A stretch of DNA of 64,000 bases from Symbiodinium natans (GCA_905221605.1 CAJNDS010002657.1:957001-1021000), one strand, 5' to 3'. Shown: positions 42,538-53,244, counted from the first letter of the stretch. Notes: generated by a model not told the origin, from the letters alone. A program made the numbers and translations.

Positions 42538-42750
42538 CTAGTAAGGGAGTATGGACCCCTTACACCTCCCTCTCACCGTGGTTCCTTCTGAAACGGGCTT
42601 ACAATTGCGGTGGCTGGCTCGCGCAGACTCAAGGTTCTCGGGTTCTTCTGAGATGGTCAGAGCTTCGTGATTCGCCGGCGGCAGCAGCGGCCTGTTGCAA
42701 ATTGCGGCTTTGGTGCTTGCGGCTCCTGGCCTGCTTCCGGTCCTTCTCAA
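42538..42750 (-). CDS. Candidate open frame, unknown
   Basis: Minus-strand frame with an ATG, 70 residues, ending TAG: ...AAICNRPLLPPANHEALTIS, then EEPENLESARASHRNCKPVS and on. No TTTAGGG sequence inside. Could be a small gene or chance. Confidence 0.27.
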   Translation of the reverse strand: MRRTGSRPGAASTKAAICNRPLLPPANHEALTISEEPENLESARASHRNCKPVSEGTTVRGRCKGSILPY

Positions 42751-42946
42751 AGAGGCTTTAGGGTTTGGGGTTTAGTGTTTAGGGATGTCCGGGCCGGGTT
42801 GGAAGCAGATGTTCGTTGTTCAGAGCATCGAACCCAGAGGGAAAGAATGAAGACTCCGCAGCGTCAGAGGCAGCAAACAGATGCTGCAAGGGTAGCAGCA
42901 GATGGGGACGGAAGACAGCCCGGTTTAGGGCTTAGGGAGGGTAGAG

Positions 42947-43102
42947 CCCCATGTTCGAAAGAAGCCCTCTCGAGCACGTGTGCCAAAGCTTGAGTTGATT
43001 CATGACCGAAAGGATCACAAGTGCACGAACTGCATTGAGCTCGCGTTCCGTGACTTGAATGTGTTTTTGAAGTCGGTGAAAGAGCAGAATCAGAATATAT
43101 AG
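42947..43102 (+). CDS. Candidate terminal exon with CxxC
   Basis: After GGGTAGAG the frame reads PHVRKKPSRARVPKLELIHD, RKDHKCTNCIELAFRDLNVF, LKSVKEQNQNI and a stop at 43100-43102. Basic start and CTNC motif. The segment 42,825-42,922 just upstream has a similar hydrophilic frame (NPEGKNEDSAASEAANRCC). No family recognised. Confidence 0.33.
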   Translation, partial: PHVRKKPSRARVPKLELIHDRKDHKCTNCIELAFRDLNVFLKSVKEQNQNI

Positions 43103-43641
43103 AGTACTCTTCTTAGTACTCTTCTTCGGGAGTTGTTTGACGTTGCGTAGCTAGTCTGAGTCTTATTCACAATTCTTGCGTATATGTGTATATATATATG
43201 CACCGCAACTCCATTAGACTTTGTTGTTCTGGTTATCCGCTATGACGTGCAGAGTCCAAGGAACGGTCTAAGAGCATCCGCTGACGGACTCCAAGTCCGC
43301 ATCAGCCCCCCAAACCCCAAACCCCAGACCCCAAACCCTAAACCCTAAACCCTAAACCCTATAAACCCTAAACCCTAAACCCTAAACCTTTCAAGGCTAA
43401 GGGTTCAGGGTTTAGAGGTTCGGGGGCCCCAAAGCCCAGACGCTAAAACGGGCTTCATTACCTCGACATGGAAGGAGAGGGGGTGTGCGGGTCAGGTCGG
43501 ATGTTCCGAGAGCAAGCGTACCCTTGTTGGGGGCTCTTGTAACAAAGGCTGTAGTATTTGGGGGAAAGATTAGGGGGACCCTATCTTGAGAAATCCCCTT
43601 TTGGGGGTTACCCCCCCCCCCCCCCACAAAATCTCTGCCAG

Positions 43642-46315
43642 GAGATGGATGTCAACAGAAAGGTCAAGAAGGCAGGGACTCCTGGATCCCCAGTGGGGTT
43701 TAGGGTTTAGGGTTTAGGGTTTAGGGTTCAGGGTTTAGGGTTTAGGGTTTAGGGGTGGGGTTTGGGGTTTGGGGTTTGGGTTTGGGGTTTGGGGTTTACC
43801 TTCTTGGTCGTTCTGCTCCATCACGAACCCGGAAACCCAAACCTAAAACCATGAAACCTGAAAGCTCAGGAAACCTTCCGAAGCCTTCAAACCCCTGAAC
43901 CCTGAAGCCCTGAACTCTGAAACCCTAAGCCCTAAAACACCCTTCATCCACAAACACCTGAAACCCCCAAAGCAGGTCCTGCGGGTTGCGATTTTGGGTC
44001 TTGGGTCTAGGGTTGAAGAAGATTGTCACTTGTTTACGTCGCTCCATCAATGCAGGAGTACGGCTCCCTCAATCCCGCAGCTTGCGCTTTGTCCCCCCGC
44101 CCCCGCCCCCGCCCCCACGCCATCCCCTCCCACAGTTTCAGGTGAAGTTTGTCCGAAATTGGGTCCTTTTGGGTGCTGCGCATAGGTCCCCCAAGGGCAT
44201 AGGTCCCTTACATACTGTAATTGATTGCCCTCCCAAACAGTAGGCCCCAACGACCGTTGAATACGCCCTATCTGGACACTCGGTTGGGGGCAGTTCACCC
44301 TGAACTTAACCCTGAATTTGTATTGTTTCGGGTTTAGGGCTTGGGGTTTAGGGTTTTGAGGTTTAGTTTGAGCTCTCACCCTAAACCCTAAACCCTAAAC
44401 CCTAAACCCTAAACCCTAAATCAAACTGACCTGGTTCCATGTTGACATCAGGCCTTCTGTGAGCCTGGGAATGTGGAGTTCAATCCCCCCGTGGCCTGGG
44501 TCGAGGCACCATTTTGGGGGTTTCAGGGTTTTGGGGGGTTTGGGGAGCGTTCCGTGTTTGCAAAGGTTTGGGTTGTAGATCATGTCTTGGGCTAGGGCCG
44601 GGTTTAGGGTTCAGGGTTCAGGGTTCAGGGTTCAGGGTTTAGGGTTTAGGGCCTAAGTTTCCTTATTTAGCCCTTGCTTATCACAAAAGTAAGAGGGTGA
44701 ACGCTGAACATCCAAGCCCTAAACCGTAAACCCTTGACCCTCAACCCTAAACCCCAAACCCTCAAACCCTAAACCCTGCTCACCAAAATTAAGTGAAGAG
44801 CAGACGCTTCTCGAGGCCTTGCTGCCGACGCTGCCAGAGAAGCAGTTCGTCGCCCGGCTCCCAGCACCAAGGCTCGTTGGGCAGGGTTTAGGGTTTAGGG
44901 TTTAGGGTTTAGGGTTTAGGGTTTAGGGTTTAGGGTTTAGGGTTTAGGGTTTAGGGTTTAGGGTTTAGGGTTTAGGGTTTAGGGTTTAGGGTTTAGGGTT
45001 TAGGGTTTAGGGTTTAGGGTTTAGGGTTTAGGGTTTAGGGTTTAGGGTTTACGATTTCGGGTTTAGGGTTTAGGGTTGATAGGTTCCGGGATTTGTGAAG
45101 TAATCTGGCCTCAGGGTTCGGTCTCTTTGCGAAGTCGTGCCATCTCTTTTGATGTTTTTGCTCTCAAACCCTTGTGTGTATACCTAAATGCTCCGCGAGG
45201 GCCCTTAACCCTTGCTTCGCTGAAGGACTCAAGGCCCTTTAAGTGAAACCCCATTCCATCTCTTTCAGTACCCCTAACTCCTGAACTATAAACCCTAACC
45301 CTGAACCCTCAACCCTGAACCAAAACTGCTAAGGGGACCTCCGCGGATCCCAAGCATACCATATGGAAATCCACGGAACGAGCATATCGGCTCGGACTTG
45401 TTTCCATTCTCTGCATACCAGACTGTGGACTGGCCGATCAGTAGCGGCTTCCTCTACTCCCTGAAGATCATCGAGTCAAGCCGACAAAGCATGCGGGCTT
45501 GCGCTGGGTTAGGGCTTAGGAAATAGCGTTGGGGTGTAGGGTTTTGGGGCCATGAGGTTTTCGGGTGAGGGTTTAGGGTTCAGGGTTGAGGGGGTAAGGT
45601 GTGCGGTGCTGCGAAGCCAGTTGGAACTCGTTATAGGGTTTAGAGTTTAACTACATAAACCCTAAGCCCTAAACTCTAAACCCCTAAACCCGAAGTAAAC
45701 CTGTACCCTAAGCCCCAAACCCTGAACCCTAACACTAATCCCCAAACCCTAAAAGTAACCGCAAGCCCTAAACCCTAAACCCCTGTGGCCTTGGGCGCAC
45801 AGTCGGGGTCGCCCAGGTCAAGCGAAAAGAAGCGAACGGGGGCGACCTCGCCTACGAAGAGATCGCGGTGCTCACGGAGGAGTGATGTAGACTGGACTTT
45901 CGGAGTTTAGGGTTTAGGGTTTGGGGTTTAGGGTTTGGGGTTTAGGGCCCTAAACGCCCACCCTAAACCCCTAAAACCCGGAAAAAAAAACAGACTAAGG
46001 CCTTAGGCTTTCGGGTTAGGCATCAGACCCGGGTTAGGGCTTCAGGCGACACACTTTACCCGACATCAAACCATCGGCTGTGTAGAGGCCCCGAAAAAGC
46101 ATCAGCCCTCTAAAGCCCAAACCCGAAACCCCAATCTGGAATTTAGGGTTGAAACAGCCCTAAGCGCTTTAAAAGAAACAAGCGCAACCCAAACAGAAAC
46201 GAAAACACCCCAAAATACAAACTACACAAACCTAAAAAATAAACAGGACTTTGCCAGCGAAGCGCTGCACCCTGGCGACTTGAAGCCATCGTTGGGAAAG
46301 GCGCTGAACAGCGTC
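43642..46315 (+). CDS. Second TyrRS-like gene, four C-terminal-domain exons
   Basis: Exons 43642-43671 (EMDVNRKVKK, GC donor), 44452-about 44526 (AFCEPGNVEFNPPVAWVEA), 45817-45879 (VKRKEANGGDLAYEEIAVLT, GA donor) and 46247-46315 (DFASEALHPGDLKPSLGKAL, GC donor). In order they match eukaryotic TyrRS: DVNRKIKKAFC-P, then VE-NP, then the GG-x(2)-Y segment, then DF-x(2)-LHPGDLK. Each exon begins with G after AG. The sequences differ clearly from the first gene, so this is a paralogue, not a local copy. Catalytic exons were not found upstream. The intron between exons 2 and 3 is 1.3 kb and contains other open frames. Confidence 0.72.
44884..45074 (+). repeat. Long TTTAGGG array
   Basis: About 24 pure units within the second TyrRS gene, between exons 2 and 3. 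A frame ending at its left edge (EEQTLLEALLPTLPEKQFVA) and one to its right are open but do not match TyrRS. Confidence 0.96.
45083..45243 (+). CDS. Open frame inside the second TyrRS intron
   Basis: After GGCCTCAG the frame reads GSVSLRSRAISFDVFALKPL, CVYLNAPRGPLTLASLKDSR, PFK and TGA. It does not fit TyrRS, so it is either a nested fragment or a caution that GC-rich introns here can look coding. Confidence 0.22.
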
Positions 46316-46326
46316 GCCTGGCCGAA

Positions 46327-46351
46327 ACACACACACACACACACACACACA
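46327..46351. repeat. CA microsatellite
   Basis: (AC) about 12 immediately after the LHPGDLK exon of the second TyrRS, followed by a TTTAGGG array to 46,447. Confidence 0.95.
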
Positions 46352-46471
46352 AACATGGGGTTTAGGGTTTATAGGGTTTAGGGTTTAGGGTTTAGGGTTT
46401 AGGGTTTAGGGTTTAGGGTTTAGGGTTTAGGGTTTAGGGTTTAGGGTTTTGGGCTCAGAGTTTAGGTTGGG

Positions 46472-46557
46472 GTCTTCCCCCTTATGCTATCAGTCCATAA
46501 TCGGGATTCTAGTCCCCCCCTACAATCCCCATCAGGGACTGTTAGTATGGGGGGGGA
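46472..46557. mobile_element. Family-F inverted-repeat element
   Basis: Left end GTCTTCCCCCTTATGCTATC then AGTCC, right end GGACTGTTAGTATGGGGGGG. Also inside the second TyrRS region, after the LHPGDLK exon. Confidence 0.65.
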
Positions 46558-47040
46558 CATCCCAGGGAATAGGGTTGAGGGTTGAGGGTCGTGGGTTTGA
46601 TTGCTTGAGTGGGCCGGGCCCTGCGTGTTCACGCACTCAGGCGCACAAAGGAGGGAGGCCGGTGGTTGAAAACGCTGAAATCGCAACGCGTGACAACACA
46701 CAAAGCAGACAGTGGACATGTTGACAATGTCTCGAGAACCTCACGCAGGCCAAAATATTTTCAGCATGCACCGTGAGTAAGCAGGAACAGTGGCAGGGGA
46801 CAAGACGCTGTTTTGACCCCGAAAAAACCATCCCCGCACCTGAGCCCGCTCTGAAACCTCAACCCTAAACCCTAAACCCTAAACCCTAAACCCTAAACCC
46901 TAAACCCTAAACCCTAAACCCTGAACCCTAAACCCTAAACCCTAAACCCTAAAACCTGAACCCTAAGTCCTACAACCCTCAAGCCACAAGCGTCCTGAGC
47001 CCAGGCTCAAAAAAATAAAGGCTCGTACCCCCTAAGGTTG

Positions 47041-47145
47041 CTTTGTGGTACTTTACTGTAACTTTAGATCCTTACCTTTTTTGGGTTTATTGGGTTTAGG
47101 GTTTAGGGTTTAGGGTTTAGGGCTACCCTCCTGAGTGCAGCCAAG
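47041..47145 (+). mobile_element. Family-A short element, copy 4, centre replaced by TTTAGGG
   Basis: Both ends match the family exactly and are flanked by GTTG, but the about 31 bp between GGGTTT and CTACCCTCC are replaced by about 3.5 TTTAGGG units. Confidence 0.88.
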
Positions 47146-47846
47146 GTTGTACCCCAAAAAACTTCCCTTAATCTGGCCCTTCTACGACCTCAAGGATCTT
47201 TTAAAAAAGGGTCCCCAAAAACCCAAGGGCACAACCTTAAGGGTCCAACTCTAAACCCTAAACGCAAAACCCTAAACCCTAAACCCTAAACCCTAAACCC
47301 TAAACCCTAAACCCGGTCCAAGGTAGAACACCTAGAACAGTTGCTTTAGGACCTAAGCCCAAACCCTTATAGGCAATGGCAGACATCCGAGCTGGCATCA
47401 AGGCTTCTGGAGATCTGAAGAAGGCGCGGCACACGAGCCTCCCACACCGTCAGTTTGTAGGGAGTCATGGTTCACTAGGGTTTAGGGTTTAGGGTTTAGG
47501 GTTTAGGGTTCGGGGTTTGGGGTTTGGGGTTTAGGGTACCCCTTTGTTTCCATGTACTCGAAGGCTCATGAGTAGCGTGAAAGCCATAGTTGCCTACTTC
47601 TGTGCTTACCAAGGCATTGAAGCCGCTAGATTTAGGTTTTAGGGTTTAGGGTTTAGGGTCAGATTCGATTTAGGGTCTTGATCTCGATTTCTTGCGGGCC
47701 GGCCCTATCGCAGGCACAAGGAAAGAGTAGGACCGTTTCGTGTACATGTAGGCCCACACCCCTAAACTACCCTAAACGCTAAACCCTAAGCCTAAACCCT
47801 AAACCCTAAACCCTCCCTGCCGCAAGTTCTTGGCCCAGCATGCCAG

Positions 47847-47900
47847 GCTGAGAAGAAGCTCGCGGCCTACATCAAGTCGCTGCAGAAAAAGAAGAAGTGA
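47847..47900 (+). CDS. Lysine-rich terminal exon, possibly the end of the second TyrRS
   Basis: Acceptor CATGCCAG|GCT, then AEKKLAAYIKSLQKKKK and TGA at 47898-47900. The AG|GC boundary matches TyrRS exons, and a basic tail after the anticodon-binding domain is plausible. An exon for the PVRxHF segment between 46,316 and 47,846 was not found, so membership of the gene is inference. Confidence 0.4.
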   Translation, partial: AEKKLAAYIKSLQKKKK

Positions 47901-48353
47901 GACCAAACCCTAAACCCCAAACCCTAAACCTTAGGCTTAAGCCCCAAAGTCCAAACCTCAAACCCTGCATCCCTAGCCGTTTAGGGGTTTGAGGCTTGCG
48001 AGATACACGCCGTGTGAGTTGCTCCTCTGAGTACGGATTTTGGTGTAGCCAGGTTGATTTTTCGTTTCTACTTTGCACCCTCTCCCCTAAAACCTAAACC
48101 CTAACACGCTACAAGCGCCTACGAACCTTCAAGTATTGAAAACGGACACAACCGAGCGGAACGGCTAAACCCCAAACCCTACACCCTAAACCCTAAACCA
48201 GCGGCTCCTCCTTGGAGTTGAGCCCCTCATCGATTTTCATTATTCGGCAAGCAGGGCTCATGCTTTGGGTTTAGTCTTAGGGCTTAGGTTAGGGCTGGGA
48301 GCTTAGGATTTCGGATTTAGGGCTGGGAGGGCTTAGGGGTTTAGACGCGCCAA

Positions 48354-48461
48354 ACGCCATTGCTGAGAAGAAGAATAGGGCCTCTAGACGCGAAGCTATG
48401 TTGCGCCTGCTGGAGCAACATGGATTCTCTAGATGTCGCAGCAATCTGGGGTTTGCGAAAG
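48354..48461 (+). CDS. Candidate exon ending at GTAAGC
   Basis: Frame DAPNAIAEKKNRASRREAML, then RLLEQHGFSRCRSNLGFAK, ending GCGAAA|GTAAGC. A family-A element is inserted at that point, its 5-bp duplication being GTAAG. Basic and helical. No family recognised. Confidence 0.35.
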
Positions 48462-48465
48462 TAAG

Positions 48466-48582
48466 CTTTGTGGTACTTTACTTTATCTTTAGATCCTTAC
48501 CTTTTTTGGGTTTATTGGGTTTCTTATTAAGGCAGCTAAAAGTTTAATTTATAGCTACCATCCTGACCTGAGTGCAGCCAAG
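48466..48582 (+). mobile_element. Family-A short element, copy 5
   Basis: 117 bp, flanked by GTAAG. Has a 5-bp internal duplication GACCT near the 3' end. Sits at the donor of a candidate exon. Confidence 0.86.
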
Positions 48583-48714
48583 GTAAGGGACCCCTAATAT
48601 CGTCCCCCACATACAAGGGTTCCCTTATAATAAGGACCCCAAGAAGGTCGAATATCCGTTGGGAGCACACAACCCTGAAAACCACTCTGCCCCTTACCCG
48701 AAACCGTGCCTCAG

Positions 48715-48762
48715 GCGATCGTAGTGGCGGGCCTTCGCGGCCTGAAACTGTATAATCCCAAG
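48715..48762 (+). CDS. Candidate exon, unknown
   Basis: Acceptor GCCTCAG|GCG, then AIVVAGLRGLKLYNPK. The AG|GC style matches the TyrRS exons; no clear donor follows. The downstream frame 48,793-49,053 (FLGSWVVTLGVTFALLGSYL, then EFSIAEPDIQLPG) has one membrane-like segment and may belong to the same gene. Confidence 0.3.
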
Positions 48763-49573
48763 TTGTTTCTTTGTTTAAGGGTTCAGAGGTAGTTGCCCTT
48801 CAAGTTTTTGGGCTCATGGGTAGTTACCCTTGGTGTTACATTTGCCTTGCTTGGGTCGTATCTAGAATTCTCCATCGCGGAACCCGACATCCAGCTACCA
48901 GGGGAACTTTCGAGTACGCATGGGCCCTGGCTGCCTCAAGAAGGCTTTTTCGGAACCTTGTGCAAGATGCGCACGCGATTTTCGGTCAGACGGGCTACAA
49001 AGCGGCCCTTGGGAGTAGGAAGGCCTACACCTTATTTAGGGTTTAGGGTTTAGCGTTCAGGGTTCAGGGTTTAAGGGCTCTTCATAAAATTCCCTTCAAC
49101 AAGCACCCTTCGGGCATCCTTAATTTCAAAGCCCTAGATTCTTGACAGGAAAAGTTGAGCAGCTTGGCCTAACTCACTGGCTTGGAACGACACCCGCCGG
49201 CTGCCGGGTATGGAAGAGGGCGGGCTCAAAGAAAGACATCTCAGGATCGTAAACTACCGAAGTTCCGCGTGCTTGGAGAATTGAATAAAGCACAACTTTG
49301 TAATCCAATGCGTCTGGAGTGTCGATGATGCGCAATGAACAGCGTGAGTTCTGGTTTCATAGCATCGGTATTGTTTGTATCTACCGTATGCTCACGTGTT
49401 TCAGCAGCTTCGCATGTCTAGAGGGTGGGGTGCTGCATTTTTCAACGTGTGCTGTGCATTGAAATAGCAACATCATATGCAGTGTCTGGATGACCAGCGT
49501 TGTGCACTCCGCATCCCGCATGACACAGCCACAGCTAAAGCCAGCATGCAATGCCTGGATGAAACGTGGGGGG

Positions 49574-49607
<34 letters not shown>

Positions 49608-49634
49608 CATACATATATATGTATATATATATAC

Positions 49635-49665
<31 letters not shown>

Positions 49666-49680
49666 CATATATATATATAC

Positions 49681-49731
<51 letters not shown>

Positions 49732-49782
49732 CATATGTATATATATATATATACATATATACATATATATATATATATGTGG
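49574..49782. repeat. CA/TA microsatellite
   Basis: (CA)n then about 190 bp of TA with regular CATATATA interruptions. Frames reading YIYIYI here on both strands are artefacts. Confidence 0.97.
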
Positions 49783-49784
49783 CG

Positions 49785-49997
49785 GGCACAGATATTCGCG
49801 CGAGTCTCCGGCTTCCAGACATTCACAGGACTTCGTTTCTACATCACGAGCGCGTGGAGGGATACCTGCACAGGTTACAGTATTGCAGTTCCCAGAACTT
49901 GCAAAAGCTGCAAACTACCCGAGGTTTTAACCTACAGCAATTCTACATGAGTATGTTGTCAGCTATATTTGCGCACTTGTTCAGCGTCCACAAGTGA
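49785..49997 (+). CDS. Candidate terminal exon, unknown
   Basis: Just after a TA/CA microsatellite the frame reads [40 protein letters not shown] and continues to ...LFSVHK and TGA. All three frames are partly open; this is the longest and most helical. No family recognised. Confidence 0.3.
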   Translation, partial: GTDIRASLRLPDIHRTSFLHHERVEGYLHRLQYCSSQNLQKLQTTRGFNLQQFYMSMLSAIFAHLFSVHK

Positions 49998-50091
49998 GTT
50001 TCGTACATGCACGCACGGGGAGTCTCGAATGCTGTCAATAGCAGAATAGCAGATGCCTAGGGACAAAATCGATTTCGATCCGACATAATTG

Positions 50092-50203
50092 CTTTGTGGT
50101 ACTTTACTGTAACTTTAGATCCTTACCGTTCTTGGGTTTATTGGGTTTCTTATTAAGGCAGCTAAAAGTTTAATTTATAGCTACCCTCCTGAGTGCAGCC
50201 AAG
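50092..50203 (+). mobile_element. Family-A short element, copy 6
   Basis: 112 bp, flanked by ATTG. Lies just upstream of the candidate exon at 50,226. Confidence 0.86.
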
Positions 50204-50225
50204 ATTGGATCCTGAGATGTGTTTC

Positions 50226-50521
50226 AGTTCCCTGCCAATTGGAGAAGGTTGGTGCCTGTGTTTCGCAATGATCCTAGGATCCTCCAGCCGTTTCCGAATC
50301 CTCCAATGGTTTCCTTTCAAGGAAGTGGGGGAGTTGCTTTGGTTCGCTTGTCGTTAGTACCCTTATTCACTTGCTTAGGCTTTGGTTCCCCTATACACCC
50401 CGTTCAGCAACAACAGGCACACTCTTATTCTTCAGTCGTTTTCTTCCTTGAGAACGCCAATGCGTACCAGCCTCTCCAAGTTTTCAAGTTGTGCTCGCTC
50501 GTGGTATGTGGCCCTCCCTAA
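50226..50521 (+). CDS. Candidate exon or small gene, unknown
   Basis: After GTGTTTCAG the frame reads FPANWRRLVPVFRNDPRILQ, then PFPNPPMVSFQGSG and about 60 more residues to TAA at 50519-50521. At roughly 98 codons it is one of the longer frames in the mosaic with no repeats inside. A family-A element lies 20 bp upstream, so it would be inside the preceding intron. No family recognised. Confidence 0.35.
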
Positions 50522-51070
50522 GCCTGTCTCAGACGTTGTCTTTGGGACGTCACAGTTCTTTAGGGTTTAGGGTTTAGGTTTAGGGTTTAGGGTTTAATTA
50601 GGGTTTAGGGTTTAGGGTTTAGGGTTTAGGGTTTAGGGTTTAGGGTTAGGGTTTAGGGTTTAGGGTACGTTGCTTTTTGTTAGCGCGGTTTACAGTAAGG
50701 GGTCTAGGGGTCGGAGATCATTCGTTGGGGTCTTAGAGCTTTACCCCCGGGTTCCGAGCGTACCAGTACCATCTCTCTGAGGTCTACATGTGTCTATTCA
50801 CATGCACTTTTCACTTCTCACCGCCCTAAACCCTAAACCCTAAACCCCAAACCCTAAACCCTAAATCCTAGGATTCAAGAAGTGCCGGCTCATGCTTGGT
50901 GAAGGGTTGGGTTCAGGATCGGGGCTTTAAGCCTCCAGGGAGTCGGGAGTCGGGGAGTGAGATGCAGCGTCGACAATCCCGAAGCTCTACACCCCTTCAT
51001 GGGAGCCTCTACCCTAAACCCTAAACCCTAAACCCTTAACCCTTAACCCTTAACCCGTGTCTCGAAGCAG

Positions 51071-51170
51071 GCTTGCGGTTCAGGGCATTTTCTCGAGCCC
51101 GGTTGCACGGGCAACCAGCCTGGCGCCTGACAAGGCCGCAGGCAAGCAAAAAGCCCACGCCGAGGTTTAG
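51071..51170 (+). CDS. Candidate exon, unknown
   Basis: Acceptor CGGTTCAG|GGC, then GIFSSPVARATSLAPDKAAG and KQKAHAEV, ending where a TTTAG stretch begins. No family recognised. Confidence 0.3.
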
Positions 51171-51241
51171 CGTGGTTTAGGGTTTAGGGTTTGTGGGGTT
51201 TAGGGTAGATAGGGGTTCTGAGTAGGCCAGTGGACACTCAG

Positions 51242-51346
51242 GTGCTTCTATCCAGGCTGACTCGTCTCCTCCTAATCTTTGAGAGTTCGTACTTGAGAAG
51301 GCACCCGCAATGGCAGGCTCACATGGTCGAGGGTTTGGACAATTGA
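51242..51346 (+). CDS. Candidate terminal exon, unknown
   Basis: Acceptor ACACTCAG|GTG, then VLLSRLTRLLLIFESSYLRR, HPQWQAHMVEGLDN and TGA at 51344-51346. Good splice context and amphipathic composition. No family recognised. Confidence 0.36.
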   Translation: MLLSRLTRLLLIFESSYLRRHPQWQAHMVEGLDN

Positions 51347-51437
51347 GGGCTGAGGGTTAAAAGGTATCTGGGTAGTTATAGTTATAGAGGTTCATGGGTC
51401 TTTATAGCAATAACTCACTAGAACCCGAACTCAGGCA

Positions 51438-51560
51438 AACACACACACACACACACACACCCATACACACACACACACCCACGCACACACCCACCCACGC
51501 ACGCACGCACATGCACGCACGCACATGCACGCACACACGCACGCACGCACATGCAGAGAC
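51438..51560. repeat. CA / CACG microsatellite
   Basis: Alternating ACAC and ACGC units with CATG interruptions. Confidence 0.95.
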
Positions 51561-51980
51561 ACACTATGGGCACAAACAATGGCCTCTTCAATTGTAAGCA
51601 AGCTGTTTTAAGATGCCCATCGCGCTTGGCTCCTATTTGCACACGTACATCTCACCTGGATCATTGGGTTTACAACTGTATACACTTAAGCCACTTGTAT
51701 CCCGTTGCTAAATCTTGATGAAGCCAGTCAAGATGACGTTGGAGTGTCAGGGCCATGTGGTCGATTCTAAAGCTCCATTCTGGGGAGCCACAAGCTACGG
51801 AGCAACCCTAAACCCTTAATCCTTAACCCCTAAACCCTGGACAGTCGTGGGGCAGCTCGGACGTGATGGGGAGCTTGCATACAGCCGAATCCTCTAAGGT
51901 CTAAGCCGCAGCTGCTGTTCTTAAAGCATTGGCACTTCTCCTCGTGTGTTAGGTCAGGGTGGCGCATCCTTGCAGCGAGT

Positions 51981-52166
51981 TTGGCTCAGCTGGTAGATTT
52001 GCGACGCGAGCCACAAAGAGACTTGAGGCTTAAGATGGGCAGTGGTCCTGGTGTGGTGCTTCTTGCTGTGCTTATGGCCTCAACGCACGATGTGGTCACG
52101 GCAGAGCTTTACAACCCGGGCGGTGCCAGGAGTGTCCCTACCTCAGCCTCTTCAGTCCTGAAATAG
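51981..52166 (+). CDS. Small open frame with signal-peptide-like stretch
   Basis: 61-codon frame. From an internal ATG near 52,035 it reads MGSGPGVVLLAVLMASTHDV, resembling a short signal peptide, then VTAELYNPGGARS and on to TAG. No repeats inside. Secretion is only a guess from the hydrophobic run. Confidence 0.27.
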   Translation: MAQLVDLRREPQRDLRLKMGSGPGVVLLAVLMASTHDVVTAELYNPGGARSVPTSASSVLK

Positions 52167-52384
52167 GTTCAGCGCCAGATTCGTCTGATCAGGTTAGGGT
52201 CCTTAATCGTAAGAAGAGGTGTGCTCTCTACATCTATTTCGGGCTTGGGAAAGGGTTGAGGCTTAGGGTGGTTAGGGCTTAGGGGGGTTAGGCATGCCAG
52301 CAAGGTCTCCAACTATATGGACCAACAGTTCAACATGCATGCTCCTCCATTCACGCCGCTTGGCACGCAGGGGCTGGCGCGGCA

Positions 52385-52528
52385 GCTTCTGTGAACGCCT
52401 GGCGCAAGTCGGAGGGCTTGTTCAACCCTGGAGACCAATCGCACGCCCAGAAGGAGTTTGCAAGGGCCAAGGAGCAGTGGGGCCGCGTGGACAACAACAA
52501 GTTCGGCAGGACCAAGGATGAGAATTGA
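52385..52528 (+). CDS. Candidate terminal exon, unknown
   Basis: After GGCGCGGCAG the frame reads SVNAWRKSEGLFNPGDQSHA, then QKEFARAKEQWGRVDNNKFG, RTKDEN and TGA. Charged and helical, strong GC3. The end resembles but is not an ER-retention KDEL. No family recognised. Confidence 0.4.
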   Translation, partial: ASVNAWRKSEGLFNPGDQSHAQKEFARAKEQWGRVDNNKFGRTKDEN

Positions 52529-52539
52529 GAGCTAGCTGC

Positions 52540-52764
52540 CCTAGAGGTCTCAAGAGTCACATACCCTTGCAACCCTTGCTAAGGTACATACAACCCCAGT
52601 ACCCAAGAAGCACTCGGTCGGAGAGTTTTCCGCCGACACACCATCTTCCAAAAGCCTGCGAACGTCGACTGCGCAGCGAAACAAACGGCGTTTGCCTGTT
52701 GCCGAGGTTGGAGTGTATGGTTCCGGGTACTTGGAGGATTGGGGGGGACTTTGTAAGTAGGTGC
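52540..52764 (+). CDS. Candidate open frame, unknown
   Basis: Open for about 74 codons without an ATG: SQESHTLATLAKVHTTPVPK, KHSVGEFSADTPSSKSLRTS, then on to ...LEDWGGLCK and a stop. The antisense strand has a 117-residue frame over the same bases; I favour the plus strand because it is hydrophilic and continues the orientation of its neighbours. Confidence 0.3.
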
Positions 52765-53244
52765 AAAGTCGAGGTATAAGTCGTACCCTATTTGGGGTTA
52801 TCCTACCTAACAACCCCACATAGTAAGTACATACAAAGTCACCCGATTCTCCTCCATGCATTCTTCCCTTTTTAAACTTCTTAAACCCAGCCCCTGAAAC
52901 CATAAACTCGCCCTACCCTCCCAAACCCCTACACCCTAAACCTAAGCCCCAAACTAACCGTTCGGTTCATTGCAACAAGCTGACTTCGGTTGGGATGCAA
53001 CCATCAGGGCTTAGGGTTTAGGATTTGGTCTACGGTTTGGGTCTTGGGGCTCGGAGTTTCGGGCTTGGGAGTTTGGGTCTTAGTTTTTTGCAAGGGACGC
53101 TAAACCCCAAGCAGTATAGCCGCCTCTACAAAACTCAGGGGTTGTCTGCTCCATCGTGCTATGCGGTCAGACTGCGTCAGGCTTACACCTGTGTGTACCG
53201 GGCATTTGGGCCCTGAACCCTAAGTAGGGTTTTGCAATTTGGCA

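Noticed and set aside
49381-49997. YIYIYI-rich frames on both strands
   Set aside because: Translation of the TA microsatellite; only the part after 49,785 was kept as a weak candidate.
52550-52903. 117-codon minus-strand frame
   Set aside because: Antisense to a more hydrophilic plus-strand frame; not proven, but less likely.
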